Assembly (NCBI GenBank): GCA_965153455.1
Contig: OZ234502.1
Location: 6,603,495-6,667,494 of the forward strand
DNA from: Sphagnum compactum
Lineage: Eukaryota; Bryophyta; Sphagnopsida; Sphagnales
Length of the DNA stretch: 64,000 bases
Direction of reading: 5' to 3'
Made by a program: the position numbers and the translations under genes. A model generated the notes under the pieces. That model was not told the origin of the DNA. It did no database searches and saw only the letters and a program-made list of their open reading frames with translations. Shown one piece after another: positions 13,235 to 25,573 of this stretch; the stretch's first letter is position 1, and every line of letters starts with the position of its first letter.

Positions 13235-13718
13235 AAAAAAACCGTACTTGAAAAAAAAAAAAAAAGGTTTGTCTTCTTTTTCCAAACTTCAAACCTGCAT
13301 CTAATCAAACAAAAATAAAAAAGTTTTTTTATAATTATTTTTATTATAAAACATATTAGAAAAACTAGAATTTTTTTGGAAAAGAAAATAGAAACTAAAT
13401 AAATAAATGAACGCATCAAAATAGAAAAAAAATGAAGATAGACAAAATAAAAACAGAAAAAATTAAAACATGAAACAAACATAAACAAAAAAAAGTAAAA
13501 CACAAAAACTATAAATTTTTTTAAAAAACAAGGAAAGGGAAATACAGTAAAATCATTTTAAAAGGAAAAAAATTTACAAAAAGAAGAAACCAAATAAAGA
13601 GTAGAAAATAAGAAAAAATAAAACTTATAATAATGGAGAAAAACCCTACTTGAAAAAGAATGAGGTGTGTCTTCTTTCTCCAAACTTCAAACTTGCATCC
13701 AAATAAACAAAAATACAA
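13235..13718. repeat. Direct repeat of ~85 bp flanking AT-rich filler
   Basis: A segment reading CCGTACTTGAAAA, then TGTCTTCTTTTTCCAAACTTC and AAACAAAAATA at about 13241-13318 recurs at about 13643-13715 with CCCTACTTGAAAA and TGTCTTCTTTCTCC. Between the copies lies A-rich low-complexity sequence. The duplication abuts the kinase fragment and may be part of a captured intron, or a duplication that arose during Helitron replication. Confidence 0.6.
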
Positions 13719-14259
13719 AAGTGAAAAAGATAACCAGGGGTATTACTTTGCCAATGAAATTGTTAACTCATGAGTCTAAATTTTTCAAAAAGATTGATAC
13801 CTTATGTGATCCAAATTTTTAAATAGTATTACTATTTACTATTTTTCCCTTCAAAATCACTTCGTTTTCAATTTTTCAATTATTACTTTCACTTTTCTGC
13901 GAAATTTCCTCAATAAATAAAAGGGTCGGCTCATATTTACACTAAAAAGTTGACAGTGTTTTTGTGTTATTGATGTGGGCCAGGATGAGGCTGTCCGTGG
14001 AGATATATTTGGATAAGTTTGACCCACTTTCTATGGTCGCACCACGAGGAGTGTTTTGTGTAAACAAGGGGGAGACTGATCCTAACAGGGTGGGTTTGAA
14101 GCAAAATAAAACAAGCAGTCTAGCTAACAGGTAGGGCAACAAATACACCAAAAAAGGTATACATACACACACAGCACCAGCAGACAAGAGTGCAGGAGAG
14201 ACCCCCCTCCAAGATTTTGATATCAATATCAGCAACAAACTTAACATATATTCTCCATA

Positions 14260-17200
14260 ATGCTTGAAGACATACAAGAACGTATGTGTGCACTCATTGC
14301 GCAACATGGTAGTGTTTTGGCTGCTTTGGCGGCCCTTCGACAGCAGCTGGAAGCTCAGCAGAATGACGAGCAAACTGACTCTTTGGAAAATCTTGTTCCA
14401 CATATTGATGTTCCAACATAATTCAATGAGGACACGTCAGAATGTGCACATGAACGTCGTAATCGCCTACAGAGAGAACGACGTGCTAGGCAACGTACAA
14501 AGTCGGCCGGGCCATCTGAAACGTTACAGGAGTGGAGTAATTATCTATGTCGAGAACGGCGAACCGTACAACAAGTGGCAGCACGTGCACAGCCTTCTTT
14601 TGGCAATGACGCATTGCAATTGTTTGGAGACGAAGATGCGTCAGCCCCGGGACGATGGGATTGTGGAGAAATGGACACAATATGTGGATTCTGCAACGTG
14701 AAAATGTGGATCATAGAACGATTGGCAAAGTCAAGCTACAACAAGCCACAATTTTCTCTGTGTTGCGAGAATGGCAAAGTTCTGTTGCCGAGTCTTCCTG
14801 CAACACCGCAAGAGCTGGAAGTTCTTTTAACCAGCAAAGAGAGCAGTGCCGTCAAATTTCGAGATCAGATTCGCATGTACAATTCGGTGTTGGCATTCAC
14901 TTCGCTCGGTGCCAAAGTTGATGAGTCAGTAACAAGAGGCCCTGGACCATACTCCTTTCGCATTCAAGGTGAGCTTTATCACAAAATCGGATCCTTATGT
15001 CCTGTCGAAGGACAACGTCCACAATTTGCACAACTGTACATTCATGATACGAAATGCGAACATCAAAACCGCCATGCCGTTATGCCATCGCTTGATCCAA
15101 CAACGTTGGATCGGTTGTTGACCATGATGTACAATATCAATCCCTATGTGGAAGTGTTCAAAATGGCAAGGGATATGATGGCAACAGAAGGTGCTCCCAT
15201 GGATTTGAAATTGCGTCTTATTGCCTCTCGAACAAAAGATGCCCGTCGATATAATGTGCCGACGGCCGATAAGTCGTTACATTGATGGTAAGAGATGGTT
15301 CTGAGGCTGTAGACAGACGTGACGTCGTCCTTGCTCAGCAAGCAGGCCGGTGTCAGTGCATTTCCGAACTACATGTGGGATACATGGCTCTACATTATTC
15401 GTTGCTATTTCTTTACGGTGAGGATGGATGGCATCCGAATACTTTGCTCAATGGTGTTGTTGCTGATGCAGATTTGGATGACAACCATGCGGAAGAATCT
15501 GAGCTTCAAAGAAAGCATTACAATGTGACAATGGCGAAATTTTATGGTTATCGACTTCAACATCGAGACACTAATGGCATTGCGTTGCTTCGGGGTGACC
15601 GATTGCGGCATCAATACATTGTGGATGCTTATGCGGCTATTGAACAAAATCGTTTGAAGTATCTGCGCCTGAATTAAAAAAAACTTCGCGCGGATCTTTA
15701 TCAAGGCCTTCAGGATGCCATTGCTGCAAGTGAAAATAACGCTGCTGCCATCGGACAGAGGATCATTTTGCCATCTTCTTTCACAGTAGGTCCACGTCAC
15801 ATGGTTCATAATTATCAAGATGCCATGGCAATCTACAGATGGGCCGGCTGCCCAGATGCGTTTGTTACATTCACTTGCAATCCCCAATGGCTTGAAATTA
15901 AGAGAGCGTTGCTGCTCGGACAACAACCTCAAGATTGATCAGGTTTGGTAACCCGAGTGTTCAAAATCAAGTTGAAGGAATTGATCAATGACATTCACAA
16001 GAAGCATATTTTGGGACGCACGATTGCGGGAATCTATGTCGTTGAATTTCAAAAGCGTGGGCTGCCGCATGCACACATTCTCATCTTTTTTACCGAAGAC
16101 TTCAAGTCACACACGGTTGAGGATGTAGACCGCATGATCAGTGCTGAACTTCCAAATTCAAAAAACAAACAAGTTGGCCCACGAGACGGTTGCCAGATGC
16201 ATGATGCATGGTCCATGTGGAGCTGCGTTTCCAAATGCCCCGTGCATGGAAGAAGGCAAATGCAAAAAACAATATCCACGCAAGTTCCAATCCGAGACGG
16301 TGATGGATGTAAACGGGTATCCTATTTATCGGCGCAGAAATATGGGGCACACACTTTTGGTTCATGGCATTGAATTGGACAACCGTTGGGTGGTATCGCA
16401 CAATGTTTATTTATCGACCAAATACGATGCGCACATCAACGTTGAGGTCTGCAACAACATTCGTGCAGTCAAGTATCTATTCAAGTATGTATATAAAGGA
16501 CATGATCGTGCGATTGTTGAGATCTCGCGCCAGAGCGACAATGCCACTGAAGGGAATGTGGTTGAAATTGATGAAATTAAAAAATATCTTGACTGTCGCT
16601 ATGTATCTGCATCAGAAGCAGCGTGGCGCATCTTCAAGTTCGATATGCATGAACGGTTTCCTACTGTTGAGCGTTTGCAATACCATTTGCCCAATCAACA
16701 AATGGTGCTGTTTGACGATGACGATGATGTGCAGGAAGTGGCAACACGGTCAGCCATTTCCAGAACAATGCTCACAGAATGGTTCAAAACAAACCAAGAA
16801 TCAGAGGTTGCACGACACTTTACGTTCAATCAACACCCTCAGCAATGGGTCTGGAATCGAAAGTTGAAGCGATGGACAATGCGCAAGAAAGGCTTTACCA
16901 TTGTCGTATGTATTATGCACACCCGACATCGGGTGAACGTTATTATTTGCGAATGTTGCTGAACTGCATCAAAGGTGCTACATCCTACAAGCATTTGCGG
17001 ACAGTGGATGGCACAGTGCACGACACATTCAAAGATGCATGCATTGCAATGGGTTTGCTTGCAGACGACAATGAATGGCATCAAGCCTTAGAAGAAGCCA
17101 GTGTTTGGGCCTCACGACGACAGCTGTGTGACATGTTTGCTTCCATGTTGATGTTTTGTGAGGTCACGAATCCCAGACAGCTATGGGATGCACATTGGGA

Positions 17201-18917
17201 GTCTTTGAGCGATGACATTGAAGCAATGACACGTTGCGAGCGTGATGATCCAACTGTTACCCTATTTAAGGATGCGCTAAAGGATCGTGCATTGTATGAG
17301 ATCGATCACGTTCTCATGCGCAACAGACACCACTTGGAAGATTTTCCAACGCTTCCCAAGTCTAATTACATCCCTTCTGTTCATGGAGGAAACCGATTGG
17401 TCCAAGAAGAGCTGGCTTATGATCAGCATTCATTGACCACAGATGCGGACAATGCAAAAGATAAGCTCAATGATGATCAGCGCAGTGCATATGAAACTAT
17501 TTTGAATGTCGTGACAAACAAAGAGGGCAAATTGTTCTTTGTGTATGGCAGTGGTGGAACTAGGAAAACATTTGTTTGGACAACACTTCTGTCCCGTTTA
17601 CGAGGGCAAGGCGAAATCGTGCTTGCAGTTGCCTCATCAGGAATTGCATCTCTGTTGCTTCCAGGCAGCAGAATCGCCCATTCAAGATTCAAGATTCCAA
17701 TTGATCTGCACGATGAGTCAACTTGCAACATCACACAATAGATGAAAGTGGCCGAGTTGGGGCGTAAAGCTGATTTGATCATTTGGGATGAGGCACCGAT
17801 GATGCATCGCCGAGCTTTCGAAGTTGTTGATCGCACCGTGCATGATTTGATGCAATTGGATGACGCACAGGCAACCGAGAAAATCTTTGGTGGGAAAACC
17901 GTGGTTCTTGGTGGGGATTTTCGACAGATATTGCCTGTTGTTCCCAAAGGAGGACGAGAAGACATTGTCAATGCTTCCTTGCCTCGATCGCATCGTTGGT
18001 AGCATGTTACAATTCTTCGTCTTCATATCAACATGCGAGTCATGGTAACCAATTCTGAAGAGCAGCGAGAGTTTGCCAAATGGGTGTTGAATGTTAGAGA
18101 CGGTAGTCTTCCTGCCATTGCAAGAGAAGAAGGTGTCAATCCAGATTGGATCAAGATTCCATCCCATATGAGGTTGCTAGCAGAAGATTGCAACTTAAGA
18201 GGATTAATTCGAACCATCTATCCGAATCACCAATGCCACTTTGGAGATGCCATGTATCTTATGCAACGCAGCATTCTAGCCCCCAAAAATACTGACGTTG
18301 ATGAAGTCAACAATGCAATTTTAGAATCGCTATCTGAAGAATCGCACACATACCTGAGCGCAAATTCTTTGACTCCAACAGAAGAAGGTGCAAGTGCTGC
18401 TGCAGGAGTTTCAATGGATTCATTGTATCCGGTGGAATTTATAAACACTTTGCAATTTAGCGGTATCGCAAATCATAAGCTGGAACTCAAAGTGGGCGTG
18501 CTAATCCTTTTGTTGTGCAATCTCAATCAATCAATAGGATTGTGCAATGGTACGAGGTTGATTGTCAAGAGATTGGGTCAGCGTGTCATTGAAGCGGAGA
18601 TCATCACAGGGAACAATGTCAGCAAACGTGTGTTCATACCCCGCATCATCATGTCCCCCTCCGGGACTAATTGGCCATTTGTTCTGCGTCGTCGTCAATT
18701 TCCTATTCAAGTGGCATTTGCAATCACAATCAACAAGAGTCAAGGTCAGACATTGAACAACATTGGGGTATATTTGCCATCTTCAGTCTATTCCCATGGT
18801 CAGTTGTATGTTGCTATTTCACGAGTCACAAGTAGTGCAAACATCAAGATTTTCAACGGCCAGGGTCCCGATGGATACATGCGGAATGTCGTATATAAAG
18901 AGGTGTTGGAAATGTAG
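14260..18917 (+). pseudogene. Helitron Rep-helicase (RepHel), interrupted
   Basis: Read across frames this is a near full-length plant Helitron protein. It contains the HUH nickase motif (GLPHAHIL near 16058), the paired catalytic tyrosines (KKYLDCRY near 16585-16605), a PIF1-type helicase P-loop (17545-17570), Walker B-like IIWDEAP (about 17779), GGDFRQILP (about 17913), and the C-terminal [11 protein letters not shown] and YVAISRVTS motifs. Damage: in-frame stops at 14419, 15675, 15936, 17739 and 18000, a frame change near 15270, and frame changes near 16165 and 16885. The P-loop reads GSGGTRKT where GxGGTGKT is expected, so a key glycine is now arginine. By family knowledge it would nick and unwind DNA for rolling-circle transposition. 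It is inactive as it stands. Confidence 0.9.
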
Positions 18918-18962
18918 TTTGTAATTGCAATTTTGTAATATGTACCGTCAAATGCACACACA

Positions 18963-18992
18963 CCTGTGCATTAGGCACGGGGTTCAAACTAG
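18963..18992 (+). other. Helitron 3' terminus: hairpin plus CTAG
   Basis: CCTGTGC pairs with GCACGGG (one T-G wobble) around the loop ATTAG. Eleven bases later the sequence ends in CTAG, followed by T. Hairpin plus CTRR about 10-12 nt downstream, inserted before T, is the canonical Helitron 3' end recognised during rolling-circle termination. An upstream overlapping inverted repeat (ATGCACA/TGTGCAT, about 18953-18972) gives an alternative fold. Confidence 0.8.
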
Positions 18993-20440
18993 TATAAAGG
19001 TATTGCAAGTTTGGCTTAGAGAGTGTTTTTCATGGGGGTATTGCAAACCAAGTGGATAATTAAAGAAATACGGAGCTTTAAATCAATTTTGACGCATTTA
19101 ATGTATGTTGTACTCAAGTTCATAAAATAAAATACTCAATGAATGTGTAATACCCCATTTTGTACCCCCTTAAAATAGTTTGGACTCAATATCATACCTT
19201 TTGAAACTTGAAAAGATATTGTGTAGCCTTAACAAAACTCAGAAGGAACGTAATACCCTCATTGGGCTACACTATAACACCATGGGTTTAATTATTTTGG
19301 TCTAGGCTATTAGAGGGGTATTGTTCATGCCCAAAAAGATTCGCTAAACATGCAATACCCTTCTTAGGGTATCTCAAAAATACATTGGGTTTCATGACAT
19401 ATTTTTGACATGTGGAAGGGTATTACGTAGCCCTATCAAAACCAACAAAGAAACCAATACCTTCATTCATTATATTTTATAATTAAACACCATGGGTCTA
19501 TGCAATTGGAGGGGTATTGTTAATGGCCAAAACTACTCAATACATTTTGCAATACCCCTCACAAAGTATCCAAGAAATACATTAGGTCCATAACATATGT
19601 TTTGAAACTTGAAAGGGTATTGCATAACCCTACCAAAAGCAAAAAGCAAAACAATACCCTACTTGGAGCATTCAGCCATGGGGTAAATTATTTTGGTCTA
19701 GACTATCAAAGGGTATTGCTTATGGCAAGGAATATTGAGCACATGCAATACCCTTCATAAGGTATCGTAGAAATCCTTTGAACTCTATAACATATCTTTT
19801 GAGACTTAGAGGGGTATTGCATAACCACACCAAAACCTACAAGAAAACCAATACCTTCATTACAATATTTTATAATTAAACATCATGGGTGTACACACGG
19901 GTCTAAACTATTAGAGGGGTTATGCTCATGGCCAAAACTACTCAAAACACCTACAATACCCCTCTCAGGCTATCCCATAAATACCTTAGGTTCCATAACA
20001 TATATTTTGAAACTTGCAGGGGTATTTCATAACCCTACCAAAACCTAAAAACAAAGCAATACCTTGCTTAGGGCATTCAATAAACACCATTGGTCTAGAC
20101 TATCAATGGGGTATTGCTGATGGCTATGACTACTCAATGCACATGCAATACCCCTTGTAGGGTATCCTAGAAATCTTTTGGGTTTTATAACATATCTTTT
20201 GAAACTTGGGGGGGTATTGCATTACCATACCAAAACGTAAAAGGAAAGCAACATTTGCATCATATTGCGATAATATCCTAAACTATGAAACAAAAGGACA
20301 CACACATATATATATATATATTCCATGTTTAATATATTATGCCTTACATATTGTTTCAAGTAAATGAAGGTATTGCAAAGTTGGGCACATTGATGGTAGA
20401 AGGTTTTGAACAAAATTATAAAGTTTAAATGCAATACATG
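18993..20440 (+). repeat. Left arm of large inverted repeat, built of ~200 bp tandem units
   Basis: Units contain GGTCTAGACTAT, then GGGGTATTGC, then GCAATACCCC and CATATNTTTTGAAACTTG in fixed order. The GGTCTA anchor occurs at 19299, 19495, 19695, 19900 and 20092, giving periods of 196, 200, 205 and 192. Within each unit GGTATTGC and GCAATACC face each other, so each monomer is also partly palindromic. The part 20240-20440 continues as non-tandem sequence that is again mirrored in the right arm. The arm begins immediately after the Helitron 3' end. Confidence 0.8.
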
Positions 20441-23400
20441 TATTGTCTTATGATAATCCATTAACCATGAAACATGGGAATAAATTTTAAATACTTGATT
20501 CCTCATCAATTCATCATGAAATTCATGTTTTCAAAATTATTTGTTCACTTTTCAATATGATTTAACATATATGAAAATGAACATAAAGTGAAATTGGTCA
20601 CATTGATGGTACATGGGTTTAAGGTTTAATGTAAAATTTACTACTTAATGTTAGAAATTCATAATTTTTCAAAATCAAAAAATTAAAATTCATGTTTTAC
20701 ATTTCTTCAATGATGTACATTTTTAAGTTTGTCCCTCTTAAAGTTGTAAACTCATTTCAAAAAACAAAAAAAAATCTATAATTTAATAAGATTTTAATGT
20801 CTATTTTTAAAAAATTAAAGTGCATGATTTTTTTACTTTTTTAATGGTTCACATAAAAATAAAAATGATCTCTCCCATATATTAATCCTATGTATGATTG
20901 AAATTTACTTAAACTTTTCTTGACATATAATAAATAATTTCTAGGCTAAAATAATTATATAGTAGGTTAGTAATAGTTTATATTTCATAAATATATAACA
21001 TAAGTATTTATGTAAATTTTATTTTTAATGATGTATAATATTGGCTTAAATGTCAGTCTAAATATATTTTTATTTATAACATATCACGTAACACATTATA
21101 TATAATTAATTTTATTATGGAATTATATTGTTGATTCATTTTAATACATATAATATCTTCATATTTATTTAAAATAATACAAGAATTGATTTAAAATATA
21201 TATAAACCCATGGTTATGCATAGTGCAAATTTTTTTTATGAACTTTATTTTTAATGAAATTTTTAAAATTCCAATAGATAAGTTATTAACATAGACAACT
21301 TGATGGGTAGAGAGGTTCCAGTAGATTCAAGAGTAGGCAATCCTTCTTCCAATATTTGATCTTGCTTGATAGGATTTACAACTTGTGTGTTGCACCCATT
21401 AATATGACTTATCATGAAACATATTTCTCAAATTTCCACAAATGGATACCCATCTCTTCTTTGCTCAAAAGACTTCTTCTCAAGTTTTATGCAAATGAAT
21501 TACCGTATATCTTCTTTGCTCAAGAACTCTTTTTCTCAAACCCTCTACAAATTGGTACCCATGTCTTCTTCTCTCAAGATATCTATGAAACTACAAGTTG
21601 CATATCCAATTCATGAACAAATCAAATATGTTCAAAGCTCCATAAAATCAACCCAAGTTTGAAACTCCATCAAAAAATCTTTTCTTCGAACAAATCCATT
21701 GCCAATCAACCCAATTGATTCAAATCAACTAAGTTTGAAGCTTTGGTTTGAAATCAATTGTGCTTCGGAAGCTTCATGGAAGTACTTGAGTAATCATGTG
21801 TCATGGTGTTGTGTTAGACTATTTTTTATGTCTTATTCATTTTGTTTATGGTGGATTGTTTGTAGAATATAATGAGAATGAGAATATTCATAGTGTGAAG
21901 GTGATGAATCATGCTAAATTGCTATTGTGGGCCATGGATCATCCACCACCCACAAAAATGTATGTGATATTGACCTTACACGATGGTGCATTCAAAGATG
22001 TGGTACATTAATTACATGTGCAAAAGTATGACATCTTGGTGGCTAACATTTTTCCTACATATGTCTTCCTCAGTTTGTTTCTAGAGTAGTCACAACAACA
22101 ATAACAACTCAAATGCTCTGTAACAACAATAATGGCTACAAAAATTAGTAATGCGATGCTTGAAATTCAAACAACAAATTTTATTGTTCTTTTCCTACTA
22201 CACCTTCCTTGAAAAACGTAGCAGCATCATCGTAAAATGAAAAACAAGAAAAATAATACAAGAAGAAGCATGAGAAAAAAAACCAACTTCCATAATGTTC
22301 CAAAGTTTCTTCCTTTTTCTGTAATAGCAATTAAAATTCCCAAACAACCAGAAGATCATCATCAATAGAAAATGGTGAAGACCCACCCACCACGCACGCA
22401 CTTTTCTAGTCTTCCACTCCGTTTGAGAACACCCATCATCTTTCTTTAGGTTTTTTGCATCTTTTAGGGTTTTTGAATTTTGATCACTTGAATCATTTCA
22501 AGCATGCATGCAGCACAAAGTTTGTTTCAAGTGACCAGTTAACCCATGAATCCCTTTAAAAAACTTGTTGGGAAAAACTTGTCCTCATCATCAATCATGG
22601 AGGGAATCGACCATTTGAGGAAAAGCCTTGACAATATATGATGACAAAATTATGGATGTTGTTGTGACAAGGGTTCCATTTGCCTAATCAATTGGCTCAA
22701 AACCACACCATATCCTTTGCAAATTTTGCAATAATAAAATTAAGTAACAACTTCATCAATGGCCATAATAATAAGTAGGTGTTAGTTCTAATTATAGTTT
22801 TTAATTTAATTTTTAATTATAGTTCTAGTTTTAGTTATGAACAATATTGTGATTTTTTATTGATTATTTGTGAACATGAATATCAAATGACCATTAGAAA
22901 AGCACATCGGATATTTGTTAAAATGAACATTTTTCACACATATGGATGCAGGTGTAAACACAAGACGAATTACCAATTACAACAAAAGCTCATAACCAAG
23001 GTTGTCCAATTGACTAAAATGTCAACATTAACCAAACTAAACAACCTAGCTTAGCATAAGTAATAGGCTAGTATGTTAATTATTACGTAACCTAACCCTA
23101 TATATATTTAGTAACATTATAAAATTATATTATTGATTCATTTTAATATGTAATATATTAATACTTACTCAAAATAAGATAAAGTTATAAAATTTAAATT
23201 AAATGTAATTTTAATATATAAAAACCCATTGTTATTTATAGTGTAATTTTTTAATGATTTTTTAATTTTCAAAAGAGAATTAAAAATTCCCAAAGATGTA
23301 AATTGTGTTTGTGTTTCGTTTAATTTTTGTTTGAATATTTGACTTCAATAATGACCCCAATTTTTCTATTTTTAAAACAGAAAAAAAATCGTTCAATAAG

Positions 23401-24002
23401 AACCCTCAATTCCTTCAATCATGATTTAGGGTTTAAGAATAAAGGTTTTAATTGAATTTTAAAATATAAGTATTTACTAATATGTATGTTTGGTCAATGT
23501 AAATTTTTAACTTTATGTAAATTTTAATTTACAATATATGAAATAATGATATATTTAATTAATTAATGTGTGGGTTTATTATTATTATTGCATTCATATT
23601 ATATCTTAATAAAAAAATTATGTTAAAAAAATTAAGTAACCATTAAATATAGTTGAAAAATATTTTCAAACTCATAAATGATAAGAATTGTTCAATGGAC
23701 CAATGCAAAATTGTTGGTATATGTACATAAGGGTATTGCAATATTGGCCACATTGATGGTAGAAGGTCATTTCAATAAAGTTTTGATGTTTAATTGCAAT
23801 ACCCTCATTTTAGTGATAGTTTGATTACCTTTCACTATCAATGTGATTAACTTGATAATACCCTCATTTGTACCATGGTTTAAGATATTGTCACAATATG
23901 GTGCAGGTATTGTATCGTTTTTAGGTTTTAGTAAGGCTATACAATACCCCTCCAAGTTTCAAAGTGAATGCAAATATCCAAAGATGATGCAAATATTGCT
24001 AT
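20441..24002. other. AT-rich spacer between the inverted arms
   Basis: About 3.5 kb of very AT-rich DNA with no recognisable transposase or other protein domain. It includes a three-copy ~54 bp tandem repeat (21440-21600), the TTTAGGGTTTTT-like stretch near 22460, and several copies of CACATTGATGGTA (20389, about 20600, 23749) that belong to the arm family. If the inverted repeat is a transposon, this is its interior and it appears non-coding. Confidence 0.5.
21440..21600 (+). repeat. ~54 bp tandem repeat, three copies
   Basis: The block GGTACCCAT..TCTTCTTTGCTCAA recurs with TCTTCT anchors at 21455, 21510 and 21564. Copies differ at several positions. The open frame across it looks accidental. 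Confidence 0.6.
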
Positions 24003-24895
24003 TAAAACTCCATAACTTTATTCAAATGGACCTTCTAACATCAATGGGAAAAACTTTGCAATACTCTCATTTCCTTGAATCAATATGTCTAGCATCATAT
24101 AATGAGCATGGAATAAATATTTTTTTAAAAATTATTTTGTTTCATGGTTTACAATATTATTGCAAAATGATGCGGTTATTATTTGTTTTTTAGGTTATGC
24201 TATGGTTATGCAATACCTTTCCAAATTCCAAAAGATAATTATAGAGCCCAAAGGTTTTGTGGGATACCCTAATAGGGGTAGTGCATGTGAATTGAGTAGT
24301 TGTGGGCATGAACAATACCCCTCTAATAGCCCGAACCAAAATAATTGAACCCATGGTGTTTGCATATTACCCCAAATAGGGTATTATTTTCCTTTTAAAG
24401 TTTGGTATGGCTATGTGATACCACTCCAGGTTCGATATGTGATGGAACCCAAACAATTTCTAATATACCCTAAAAAAAGTATTGCACATGCATTGTGTAA
24501 TTATGGGCACAAGCAATACCCCTCCAATAACCTAGACCAAAATAATTCAATTTGTAATGTTTATAAATTACCCTCATGAGGGTATTACATTCCTTCTAGG
24601 TTTTGTTTGGGTAATGCAATACCCCTCCAAGAGCCCATGGTGTTTACAAATTACCCCAAACAGGGTATAATTTTTCTTCTAGGTTTTGGTATGGTTATGC
24701 AATACCCTTCCAAGATTCTTTAGATATGTTATGGAACCAAAGGAATTCTAATATACCCTAATAGGGGCATTGCATGTGCATTGAAAAATTCTAGGCACAA
24801 GCAATACCCCTCCGATAACTTGGACCAAATTAATTCAATCCATGGTGTTTACAAAATACCCTCATGAGGGTATTGCTTTCTTCCTAGGTTTGAAC
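24003..24895 (-). repeat. Right arm of large inverted repeat (reverse orientation)
   Basis: This is the reverse complement of the left arm family. For example CATGAACAATACCCCTCTAA followed by ACCAAAATAATT (24308-24345) mirrors the left unit at 19280-19335, and TTCCTTGAATCAATATGTCTAG (about 24070-24090) mirrors 20350-20375. ACCAAA anchors at 24335, 24536 and 24823 again show a ~200 bp period with one shortened unit. Similarity fades near 24895. Confidence 0.75.
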
Positions 24896-25573
24896 TTGTA
24901 ATTCTTTGGGGGGAAAAAAGGTTTTTTGGTTTGAATGCAAGATTATAATCATTTTTTTGATAATTTCATCAAACATACATATAAGAATATGTGAGAATGT
25001 ATTTCTAATTATTAACACAAGATGTTGTAAAATGAAAGTAAAATGCATTAAAACAAAAAACATGGGTGATATGTATTATAAAAATGTGCAAAAAAAGACC
25101 AAGTCCAAAAAACCCCACCCTAAAATGGGGAACATGTCATAATGGTAAGTATGCGGTTGCCTCAAAGACAAATTGTTACCCTCAATCTTGAAGACCAAAA
25201 CAACACCTTTATCAAAACTAGGATAAGCTATGGACTATCTATATCACTACCAGAGGGGGATGGGATCCCATTGGCCCTCTTGTACCACATTGCCTCTACA
25301 TCATGGGCATGCCTACATGTAAAAACCCCATGATTGGCCAATGTTTCCTACACAACATTAAAAAAAACACCTCCTTAATGGTGCCTCGAACCCTAAAATA
25401 AACAACACAATACAATAAATATTGCATATGAAACCTTAAACCTGAAATTCAAATAAATTTAAGTATGAAACTTATCGACCATGAATCATTTTTGAATCAT
25501 GGTATTGTCTAAGGAGACCACTCTCATTATGACACATCGTCTTATTGGATGTAGATTTCCAATTGCGCTCCAT
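24896..25573. other. Spacer, nothing recognised
   Basis: AT-rich sequence outside the inverted-repeat arm. Short open frames at 24906-25142 and 25142-25333 show no family resemblance. I see no regulatory or repeat structure worth naming. Confidence 0.5.

Larger units (their letters stand above)
12564..18992 (+). mobile_element. Helitron (rolling-circle transposon), degenerate, with captured kinase fragment
   Basis: The element has a Rep-helicase reading frame (14260-18917, broken) and a convincing 3' end. That end is a 7-bp-stem hairpin (18963-18981, loop ATTAG), then 11 nt, then CTAG at 18989-18992 followed by a T. The proposed 5' end is TCTATATAGTAAAGG at 12564, which has the usual plant Helitron 5'-TC start and AT-rich lead, but the flanking base is T and not the expected A, so this end is less sure. 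Between 5' end and Rep lie a protein kinase fragment in reverse orientation and AT-rich filler. Helitron capture of host gene pieces is well known. The element looks non-autonomous now because its protein is interrupted. Confidence 0.8.

Noticed and set aside
12813-13292. Kinase frame as a functional host gene
   Set aside because: It lacks the ATP-binding and catalytic loops and starts in poly-T sequence inside a transposon.
13195-13718. Phe-rich minus-strand frames in the Helitron
   Set aside because: They are translations of A/T-rich low-complexity filler and not protein-like.
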